Positions 18,154-25,645 of a DNA stretch of 64,000 bases are shown in pieces; the stretch's first letter is position 1; every line of letters begins with the position of its first letter. The stretch spans positions 31,829 through 95,828 of the forward strand of contig CAJOLW010000021.1 in assembly GCA_905235525.1 (NCBI GenBank). Reading direction: 5' to 3'. Made by a program: the position numbers and the translations under genes. This stretch comes from an uncultured Bacteroidaceae bacterium. GTDB taxonomy: Bacteria; Bacteroidota; Bacteroidia; Bacteroidales; Bacteroidaceae. Below the pieces are notes generated by a model. The model saw only the letters and a program-made list of their open reading frames with translations. It searched no databases and was not told where the DNA came from.

Positions 18154-18885
18154 ATGAAAAATATAGTGATTGCGGCAGGATATGCCACGCGGTTGGGAGA
18201 GTTGACCAAGAACTTTCCGAAACCATTGCTGAGGATTGGGGAGAATACCATTCTTGGCAGGATGTTGGATGACATCGATGGAATTGATGAGATTGATGAG
18301 CACATCGTCATCACGAACCATAAGTTTGCTCCGATTTTTGAGGAATGGAAGAAGGAAATGCGCTATGTGAAGCCCATTACGATTGTGGATGATGGGACGG
18401 AAACGAACGAGACGAGGTTGGGTGCGGTGTGTGACTTGCTGTATGCGATGCAGAAGTTGCAGATAGATGATGATATGCTGGTGGTGGCTGCTGACAACCT
18501 GCTGTTTTTCTCGTTTCAGGAGTTTGTGGATTTTGCGAAGGAGAAGGGAACCTCGTGCATCATGTGCCACGAGCAGCCTGAATTGGCGAAACTGCAACGC
18601 ACGGGTGTGGTGGAATTGGATGCGGAGATGAAGGTGCTGGGCATGGAAGAGAAGCCGCAGGTGCCGAAGTCGCATTGGGCTGTGCCTCCTTTCTATATCT
18701 ATAAGAAGAAGGACCTCGAATTGGTACGCCACTCTGTGGAGAACGGGTGTGGAAAGGATGCACCGGGCAATCTGGCGCATTACATGGTGGAGCACACGGT
18801 GATGCATGCGTGGAAGATGTCGGCAGGACGGTTCGATATCGGCAGTCTGGACACGTATGAGGAGGCTGTGAGGAGATTCGGATGA
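18154..18885 (+). CDS. Sugar-1-phosphate nucleotidyltransferase
   Basis: This 243-residue cytoplasmic enzyme is of the GlmU/RmlA-type nucleotidyltransferase fold. It would join a sugar-1-phosphate to a nucleoside triphosphate with release of pyrophosphate. The start MKNIVIAAGYATRLGELTKN places the glycine-rich nucleotide loop (AAGYATRLG) and the FPKPLL lysine at the N-terminus as expected; upstream in-frame codons from 18118 fall in the inverted repeat. The metal-binding Asp is probably in VVAADNLLF, and EEKP is also present. It lies between the uronate kinase-like gene and the UDP-glucuronate 4-epimerase. I infer that it makes UDP-galacturonate or UDP-glucuronate. Substrate and nucleotide are not proven by sequence. 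Confidence 0.83.
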   Translation: MKNIVIAAGYATRLGELTKNFPKPLLRIGENTILGRMLDDIDGIDEIDEHIVITNHKFAPIFEEWKKEMRYVKPITIVDDGTETNETRLGAVCDLLYAMQKLQIDDDMLVVAADNLLFFSFQEFVDFAKEKGTSCIMCHEQPELAKLQRTGVVELDAEMKVLGMEEKPQVPKSHWAVPPFYIYKKKDLELVRHSVENGCGKDAPGNLAHYMVEHTVMHAWKMSAGRFDIGSLDTYEEAVRRFG

Positions 18886-18967
18886 TTCGTGCGATTCGTG
18901 TTCAAAGAAAAAGAAAGGATAGTATTATAAAATGCAATTAGTGTGAATGTGAAATAGTAAGAAGATT

Positions 18968-20026
18968 ATGGAGAAGATTAGTTTAGATAGTAAGGCAATT
19001 CTTGTGACTGGTTCGGCAGGGTTCATCGGTTCGAACCTGGTGAAGCGTCTGTTTAAGGATGTGAAGGGTGCCACGATTGTGGGCATCGACAACATGAATG
19101 ACTACTATGATGTGAGTCTGAAAGAGTACAGATTGAAGGAGTTGGAGGCAGCCAAACCAGAAGGTGTCAGTTATCAATTCATCAAAGGTGACATTGCAGA
19201 CAAGGCAACGATTGACAGCATCTTCGAGCAGTACAAGCCAGCAGTGGTGGTAAACCTCGCTGCACAGGCAGGTGTGCGTTACAGCATCACAAATCCTGAT
19301 GCTTACATCCAGTCCAACCTGATTGGGTTCTATAACATATTGGAGGCTTGCCGCAATCATCCTGTGGAGCATCTGGTGTATGCCAGTTCGTCGAGTGTGT
19401 ATGGCTCGAACAAGAAAGTGCCATACTCTACTGATGACAAGGTGGACAATCCCGTGAGTCTCTATGCTGCCACGAAGAAGAGCAATGAACTGATGGCACA
19501 TGCCTACAGTAAACTCTACAACATCCCATCAACAGGTTTGCGCTTCTTCACGGTGTATGGTCCAGCCGGACGTCCAGACATGGCGTATTTCGGTTTCACG
19601 AATAAATTGGTGAAGGGTGACACCATCCAGATCTTCAACTATGGTAACTGCATGCGCGACTTCACGTATGTAGATGACATTGTGGAGGGTGTGGTGCGCA
19701 TCATGCAGGGAGCACCTGAGAAGAAGCAGGGAGAGGATGGATTGCCACTGCCTCCTTATGCGGTATATAACATCGGTAACAACAATCCCGAGAACTTGTT
19801 GAACTTCGTGGACATTCTGCAACAGGAATTGATTCGTGCGAAGGTGTTGCCAGAGGATTATGACTTCGATGCTCATAAGAAACTGGTTCCCATGCAACCA
19901 GGTGATGTGCCGACTACTTATGCTGATACTTCGGCATTGGAACGTGACTTCGGATTTAAGCCATCGACATCTTTGCGGGAGGGTTTAAGAGCCTTTGCAG
20001 AATGGTATGCAAGATTTTATGAATAG
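18968..20026 (+). CDS. UDP-glucuronate 4-epimerase (NAD-dependent epimerase)
   Basis: This 352-residue short-chain dehydrogenase/reductase epimerase interconverts UDP-glucuronate and UDP-galacturonate. The NAD loop is VTGSAGFIGSNLVKRL; the DNMNDYYDVSLK stretch is typical of uronate 4-epimerases rather than GalE. Catalytic residues are SSSSVYG and YAATKK (Tyr-x3-Lys), and FTVYGPAGRPDMA lines the substrate pocket. Length is normal. It follows the nucleotidyltransferase by 82 bases and closes the three-gene pathway; a terminator follows. Its product could feed capsule or lipopolysaccharide synthesis. Confidence 0.92.
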   Translation: MEKISLDSKAILVTGSAGFIGSNLVKRLFKDVKGATIVGIDNMNDYYDVSLKEYRLKELEAAKPEGVSYQFIKGDIADKATIDSIFEQYKPAVVVNLAAQAGVRYSITNPDAYIQSNLIGFYNILEACRNHPVEHLVYASSSSVYGSNKKVPYSTDDKVDNPVSLYAATKKSNELMAHAYSKLYNIPSTGLRFFTVYGPAGRPDMAYFGFTNKLVKGDTIQIFNYGNCMRDFTYVDDIVEGVVRIMQGAPEKKQGEDGLPLPPYAVYNIGNNNPENLLNFVDILQQELIRAKVLPEDYDFDAHKKLVPMQPGDVPTTYADTSALERDFGFKPSTSLREGLRAFAEWYARFYE

Positions 20027-20027
20027 G

Positions 20028-20060
20028 AAAGGGGGCAAAAAGCCCTCTTTTTTGTTTTTT
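20028..20060 (+). terminator. Terminator after the epimerase gene
   Basis: AGGGGGC, an AAAAA loop and GCCCTCT form a GC-rich stem followed by a long T run. Confidence 0.8.
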
Positions 20061-20072
20061 TAATACCAAAGT

Positions 20073-20104
20073 TTTGGCTGTAAGAGATTTTGGCTGTACT
20101 TTTG
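20073..20104 (+). promoter_or_regulatory. Promoter of the alpha-2-macroglobulin-like gene
   Basis: TTTG at 20073-20076 and TACTTTTG at 20097-20104 are 20 bases apart, 57 bases before the start codon. Confidence 0.55.
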
Positions 20105-20161
20105 TCTTTCCAAACCAAGAGCGTTGGCATCTTTTTTGTGTAATATAATCATCAATCCGAT

Positions 20162-23100
20162 ATGAATATTAACAATCGTTTTTTATCTATTGCCTTATTA
20201 ACTATCATGCTTTCAATAGGATTTCTAAAAATGTTTGGTAAAAAGGCTGATTTTGCCACGAAGGTGAAGTTGGCCATTGAGAGGGTGCAGATGGAAGCGG
20301 ACAAGGATCCTGATACATTTAAGGAGAATATTGTCCAATTGGAGAAGGAATGGGCTGGAAGAAAAGACCCTGTGGAGCAGAGTGTGGTGCATGCTGTGCT
20401 GGGTTCCAGTTACAAGGAGATGAAGTGGACGCACATTTCTGATTTTGATGAAGAGACGCGTGATGACTATGATGTGAAGCGAGATGAACATTTTGCCCAT
20501 GTGCTTGACCATATGGAAGCCTTGGCACGGACAAAAGCGAATGCCTACTCGGAACTGTTGGAGGAGCGAGGTCGGGACAGCGAATTGTATGGCAATGATA
20601 TGTTGTCGGTGATGATTGACTTCTTGAAAGAGAATGCCAGTTTGTCGCATGAGAAGGAAGCCGAGATCTACGAGAAGGCTTTTAAGATCTATCGTCAGCA
20701 GGGCAACAAGAATGGCTATGGACTGATGAAACGGCAGTGGTTGCAGGCGAAACGTAGGGTGGAGAACCAATACGGTAACTTGACTTATCAGGAGTATAAA
20801 GACAGCGTTTATCAACTGATGCTGGAACTGAAAGACGAAGAGGTGGGGGCAGACTTGGCATTGGATTATAGGCATACGTTTTTGGATCGTGATGAGAGCA
20901 TCCTTTTCTTGAGATGGACTGTGGATCATGTCGGTACTTCTCGTCGGAAGGATGAACTGAAAGGAGAACTCTCTGACTTGGAACGTCCCACTGTGAATAT
21001 GTATCGTCAGGGGGATTTCATGGCCAATCGTCCTTATGAAACGGTACTGAGGTTCTGGAACAGTGAACGGGCAACGATGACAGTTCGCAAATATGTAGGA
21101 CGGCGTCCTTTGAAAAATGGTGGTTCAGAACTGATTCTGACGGGTCCTGTGGTGGAACAGAAGGAGGTGGTGTTGGAGATGGATTCGGCCAACAGGGCAC
21201 GGAAAGCCAAAGAGTTGCCTGTGGAGGGGAGTGCCAAGACGAGCCTCACGTTGCCTGCAGGTAGATACGTGTTCGTGGCTGAGGGTTTGGGAGAATCTTC
21301 TGTTACGGAATTTAGTGTCAGCACGATGCGTGTCATCAAAATAGACAAGGACGGGAAAAATTATCGAGTGTATGTGGTGGACAATGAAACAGGACGTCCC
21401 CAGTCGGGTGTGAAGGTGCAGTGGAGAAAGGAACTTCCAGAACGGGGCCAGCGGACTGAAGGATGGGAGAACCAAGGAATAGAAGAGGAGAAAGTGACGG
21501 GCGCAGATGGTATCGTGGATTTGAGTAAAACAGGATATGTCCGTGCCTTCCGAAATGAGGATGATTTTACAGAATGGGATCACGAGTATAATTATTGGAA
21601 TGGAAACCCCGGAAAGGATGAAAAGTTCCTTTGTCGTATCATGACAGACCGAAGCATCTATCGTCCAGGACAAAAGGTGATGGGCTCAGTGGTTCTTTAC
21701 ACTCAGTGGGGTGACAAGGTGGATGTTTTGCCAGAAAGACCACTGACACTGACAATCAGTGATGCGAAGTGGAAGAAGTTGTCGGAGGTGGAGTTTGTCA
21801 CCAATGAGTATGGCACGGCTTCCTTTGAGTATTTGTTGCCCGAAGATTGTGAGGTGGGCAGTTTGCACCTAAGGGTGAACAAGCAAGAGGTGCAGGCTTC
21901 GATTGACGTGAAAGTGGAGGAGTATAAGCGTCCCACTTTTGAAGTGTCGTTTGGCGATAGTCGTACGGGACACTTTGGTGAGACTCTGGAGGCAGAAGGT
22001 ACAGCCATGATGTTTGCTGGTGTGCCGGTGCAGGGAGCGCTGGTACGCTATACGGTGGAATACGCATCAGTGGAATTTAAGAGGTGGTGGCTCGAAATAC
22101 GCTGGCATCACATGTCGGAGGGTGTCTTGACAACTGATGACGAGGGATACTTCAGAGTGCCTGTCATGCTGACAAAAGAGCATCTGACATCCGAGGAACA
22201 GGTGATGCGATTCCGCGTGAAAGCCACCGTGACTGATGTGGCTGGTGAAAGTCATGATGCAGAGTGGACGGTGAATGCTACCAACCGAGAGTTTGCCTTG
22301 GAATTGACGGTGGATGATGTGCCAGATCTTGCCAAGGATGCCAGATTCAAAGTGGAGGCTTTCGATTTGAACCGTGAGAAGGTGAAGGTGCAAGGTCAGT
22401 ATGCGGTGATGTACGATTCGCGTGTGTTGACAGAAGGCGACTTCACGTCGGGCGATTCCATCCTCTTGCCCAAGAATCTGAGATTAGGCGTGAATTATTA
22501 TATCAAGGTGAGTGCGCTTGAGAAGAGTGGGTACAAGGTGGTGGATTATGCTTCTTTCACCCCATACAACTCAGCCCTGCCTATATCGGAAATTGCCCGT
22601 CTGGGCACGAACGAGAAATTCCGTCCAGCGGCAGATGAAAAGGAAGGGAATTTCATCTATACGAAGAGTGAAGTCTTCACAGAAGGTGGTGCGGTTGATC
22701 TCTATTTCACAACAAACGAGACAGATGCCTATATTGTATATAATGTATATAACGAAAAGGGTTTGCTTGACCAACAGGTGGGTGTGACAGACGGAACGAT
22801 GAAGCATCTTTGTCTGCAACATCGGAAAGAGTGGGGAGAGGGCATTGAAGTGGACATCTTTTATGTACGTAACGGACAATTCTCCCGAATGGCGAAACGG
22901 TTTGAACTGGCTCGTCCTGAGAAGAAACTGAAATTGGAGTGGGCAACCTTCCGTGACAAGTTACAGCCGGGTCAGCAGGAGCAGTGGACATTGACGGTGA
23001 CGGATAAGGATGGTAAACGTGTGAGTGGGGCAGAGATGATGGCTGTGCTTTATGATGCCTCGCTCGACCGCATTTATTCCCACGAATGGAATTTTGGTTT

Positions 23101-23509
23101 GAACTTTAGCCGTTTTGTTCCATCGGCAAGAGCCGATTGCTCGGACCATTATGTCTTCCCGACATTCTCCTTGTCAGGAAAGTCATCTGGTGGAAGAGCA
23201 TATCACCGTGCCTATGACCAGTTCAGGAGTTTTGAGCATGACCGCTATCTGCGTGTGGGTGGACTTGGAAGTGGAATGAGGGTGTTGGAGAGTCGGGCGA
23301 TGGTGGCTGTTGACGAAGATGGTGCCGTGATGGAGGATCAAGCGATGATGCTGTCGAAAAATATGATGAAAGTAGAGGAAGAGCCAGTAGTGCCAACGGA
23401 GGACTTCGACCATGCAACCATTCGTGAGAACTTTGCCGAAACAGCCTTCTTCCTCCCACATTTGGTGTCAGACGAAGGGGCATGTGAATATTCAGTTCAC
23501 GTTGCCTGA
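20162..23509 (+). CDS. Alpha-2-macroglobulin-like protein, N-terminal part (frameshifted)
   Basis: This is the first 1105 or so residues of a large envelope protein of the bacterial alpha-2-macroglobulin (MG2/YfaS) family, thought to trap proteases or act in envelope defence. A signal sequence or anchor (RFLSIALLTIMLSIGFLKMF) opens the protein. The MG2 region includes DRSIYRPGQKVMGSVVLY, a hallmark of the family, followed by further macroglobulin beta-domains such as VEEYKRPTFEVSF. Homology runs to FFLPHLVSDE; the last residues after that are out of frame. A single extra G in the four-G run at 23477-23480 accounts for the break, and the protein continues in the next entry. Confidence 0.85.
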   Translation: MNINNRFLSIALLTIMLSIGFLKMFGKKADFATKVKLAIERVQMEADKDPDTFKENIVQLEKEWAGRKDPVEQSVVHAVLGSSYKEMKWTHISDFDEETRDDYDVKRDEHFAHVLDHMEALARTKANAYSELLEERGRDSELYGNDMLSVMIDFLKENASLSHEKEAEIYEKAFKIYRQQGNKNGYGLMKRQWLQAKRRVENQYGNLTYQEYKDSVYQLMLELKDEEVGADLALDYRHTFLDRDESILFLRWTVDHVGTSRRKDELKGELSDLERPTVNMYRQGDFMANRPYETVLRFWNSERATMTVRKYVGRRPLKNGGSELILTGPVVEQKEVVLEMDSANRARKAKELPVEGSAKTSLTLPAGRYVFVAEGLGESSVTEFSVSTMRVIKIDKDGKNYRVYVVDNETGRPQSGVKVQWRKELPERGQRTEGWENQGIEEEKVTGADGIVDLSKTGYVRAFRNEDDFTEWDHEYNYWNGNPGKDEKFLCRIMTDRSIYRPGQKVMGSVVLYTQWGDKVDVLPERPLTLTISDAKWKKLSEVEFVTNEYGTASFEYLLPEDCEVGSLHLRVNKQEVQASIDVKVEEYKRPTFEVSFGDSRTGHFGETLEAEGTAMMFAGVPVQGALVRYTVEYASVEFKRWWLEIRWHHMSEGVLTTDDEGYFRVPVMLTKEHLTSEEQVMRFRVKATVTDVAGESHDAEWTVNATNREFALELTVDDVPDLAKDARFKVEAFDLNREKVKVQGQYAVMYDSRVLTEGDFTSGDSILLPKNLRLGVNYYIKVSALEKSGYKVVDYASFTPYNSALPISEIARLGTNEKFRPAADEKEGNFIYTKSEVFTEGGAVDLYFTTNETDAYIVYNVYNEKGLLDQQVGVTDGTMKHLCLQHRKEWGEGIEVDIFYVRNGQFSRMAKRFELARPEKKLKLEWATFRDKLQPGQQEQWTLTVTDKDGKRVSGAEMMAVLYDASLDRIYSHEWNFGLNFSRFVPSARADCSDHYVFPTFSLSGKSSGGRAYHRAYDQFRSFEHDRYLRVGGLGSGMRVLESRAMVAVDEDGAVMEDQAMMLSKNMMKVEEEPVVPTEDFDHATIRENFAETAFFLPHLVSDEGACEYSVHVA

Positions 23510-25616
23510 ATCGCTGACAGAATGGCAATTCATGGGTTTTGCCCATACGAAGGAAGTGGATTATGGCATGCTGAAAGCAAAGGCGGTGGCAAGAAAGGAC
23601 TTCATGCTGCGTCCCAACATGCCACGTTTTGTCCGTTGGGGCGACAACGCTGTTGTGGCTTCGTCCATCATCAACCAGAGCGAGAATGCACTGAATGGTG
23701 CTGTGAGAATGCGCTTGATAGACCCTAAGACTGATGCCGTGGTGTTGACGATGGAAAAGGCTTTTGCTGTGGAGGCAGGCAAGACCATCGGTGTGAATTT
23801 CCATTTCGAAGTGAAGGAAGAATGGACTGATCTCGATTGCGAAGTCATTGCCGTTTCTGGAAATGTGAGCGATGGCGAGAAAAATCACTTGCCAGTGCTT
23901 TCCACGAAGAAGGCAATGGTGGAGGCTGTGCCATATTACATCATGGGTACAGCCAATGGTGCTGAGGTGTCGAAGACCATGGATTTGACGAAACTCTTCA
24001 ATGAGAATTCTTCCACAGCCACGAACCGTGTCTTGAAAGTGGAATATACAGATAATCCAGCATGGATGTGCATCGAAGCATTGCGTAGTGTGAAGAATCC
24101 GGCAGAGGATGACGCCATTGATTTTGCGGCTTCGCTTTATGCCAACACGCGACTGGTGGAACTGATGCAGACCTTTCCTGTGATGGAGAAACATGAGAAT
24201 CGTGATGAACTGCAGAAGCGGGTTGATTTGGCAGAGACAAAATTGACGGGCTTGCAGAACAGCGATGGTGGCTGGAGTTGGTTCAAGGGGATGAAGAGCA
24301 GTTTCTACACGACACTGGCTGTCTGTGAACAATTGGCAAAACTGCCGAATCCGAATGAGAAGGTGAAGCAGATGCTGATGGAAGGAATGAAGTACCTTGA
24401 TCAGTACGAATTGAATTCTTACCTTGCTGCAAAGAAGAGAAAGGTGAAGATTTGGCCGTATGACAGCGATATCCGCTATCTCTATGTGTCTGCACAGATG
24501 CCAGACAGGGTGGTGAGTGCTGACGTCAAGAAAATGCGTGATGAGTATTTGAAGAAGGTAGAGAAGGCACCACGTGACCTGACCATCTACGGTGCAGCGA
24601 ATACAGCCTACACTTTGAGAGCATTTGGACGTGTGAAGTCGGCAGACAAGTTCGTTGACTTCTTGAAGGATTACACTGTAGAGAAATCTGGTCAGGGTCG
24701 TTTCTATGCGACAGACGCCGCTTACTATTCTTGGATGGACTATCGTATTCCTACTCAGGTGGCAGCCATGAAAGCCATCTGGCAGAAGGATAAGAAAGAT
24801 GCCATACTGAACGACATGCAGTTGTGGCTCATCTCGCAGAAGCAAGTGCAGAAGTGGGACAACCCGATGAACACGATTGATGTGGCTGACTTCCTCTTAC
24901 GGGTGTCATCAACGGAGACTTTCCACGAGAGCAAGAAACCTGTCTTGGTGGTGGATGGTACGGAACTGAAAGAGATGGACTATGGTACAATCAACACCGA
25001 ACGTGATGAGTTGGAGGGCCGTGAAGCCAACCTCATTCTCGAAGGCAATGTGTTGGCAGATGTGCCAGAGGAGATGTTGAAGGAGGGTGTGCATCAACTC
25101 GAAGTGAAGAAGCAGACTCCGAGTGTCTCATGGGGTTCGGCATACGCCACTTTCCTTGAGGACGTGGGTAGTCTGAAACTCTATGCCACTAACGAACTGA
25201 AGATTGAACGCAAACTGTATGTGCAGAATGCTGGCAGCAACAAGTGGGTGGACTTTGATCCTAACCAGCCTCTGAGAGTGGGGGACAAGTTGCGGATTCG
25301 CCACCTCATCACAGCCGACCGTGACATGGATTTCGTGCGTGTGTCGGCACAGCATCCAGCATGTCTCGAACCGCTCAGACAGTTGTCGGGCTATCAGAAC
25401 ATGGGTGGCAGAGGTTGCTATCTGTCCATTCATGATTCCCATTTCGACATGTTCTTCGATTGGTTCACTCGTGGCACCTCTACGGTTGACATGGATTATT
25501 CAATTGTTCGTGAAGGTTCATACCAAGTGGGTGTGTCCACCGTTGAGTGTGTCTATGCCAAGCAGTTTGGTGGACATACGGAGGGTATGAAGGTGAATGT
25601 GAAGAGTGAAAAGTAA
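23412..25616 (+). CDS. Alpha-2-macroglobulin-like protein, C-terminal part (frameshifted)
   Basis: This is the continuation of the same protein in a shifted frame; true homology starts about 23481 with GHVNIQFTLPESLTEWQFM, and residues before that are spurious. It holds the alpha-2-macroglobulin core domain, the helical thioester-domain equivalent (LTGLQNSDGGWSWFKGM) and a C-terminal receptor-like beta domain. In related Bacteroidetes proteins NPAW is followed some 15-20 residues later by a Cys-x-Glu-Gln-type thioester site; here the matching stretch reads NPAEDDAIDFAASLYAN, with no Cys or Gln. It therefore cannot form the covalent thioester trap. With the frame repaired the whole protein would be 1817 residues. 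The GH51 gene follows after 29 bases. Confidence 0.85.
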   Translation: MQPFVRTLPKQPSSSHIWCQTKGHVNIQFTLPESLTEWQFMGFAHTKEVDYGMLKAKAVARKDFMLRPNMPRFVRWGDNAVVASSIINQSENALNGAVRMRLIDPKTDAVVLTMEKAFAVEAGKTIGVNFHFEVKEEWTDLDCEVIAVSGNVSDGEKNHLPVLSTKKAMVEAVPYYIMGTANGAEVSKTMDLTKLFNENSSTATNRVLKVEYTDNPAWMCIEALRSVKNPAEDDAIDFAASLYANTRLVELMQTFPVMEKHENRDELQKRVDLAETKLTGLQNSDGGWSWFKGMKSSFYTTLAVCEQLAKLPNPNEKVKQMLMEGMKYLDQYELNSYLAAKKRKVKIWPYDSDIRYLYVSAQMPDRVVSADVKKMRDEYLKKVEKAPRDLTIYGAANTAYTLRAFGRVKSADKFVDFLKDYTVEKSGQGRFYATDAAYYSWMDYRIPTQVAAMKAIWQKDKKDAILNDMQLWLISQKQVQKWDNPMNTIDVADFLLRVSSTETFHESKKPVLVVDGTELKEMDYGTINTERDELEGREANLILEGNVLADVPEEMLKEGVHQLEVKKQTPSVSWGSAYATFLEDVGSLKLYATNELKIERKLYVQNAGSNKWVDFDPNQPLRVGDKLRIRHLITADRDMDFVRVSAQHPACLEPLRQLSGYQNMGGRGCYLSIHDSHFDMFFDWFTRGTSTVDMDYSIVREGSYQVGVSTVECVYAKQFGGHTEGMKVNVKSEK

Positions 25617-25645
25617 AAAGTAAACAAACACGATAAATACATGTA

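Noticed and set aside
24290..24340. CEQL (in LAVCEQLAKL) in the macroglobulin C-terminal part as a thioester site
   Set aside because: It lies about 65 residues after the aligned thioester position, lacks the flanking Pro-Gly context, and appears to be a surface helix of the thioester-domain equivalent.
23223..24845. 540-residue open frame on minus opposite the macroglobulin gene
   Set aside because: It is His/Leu/Cys-rich without any domain, and the plus strand carries clear homology across the same bases.
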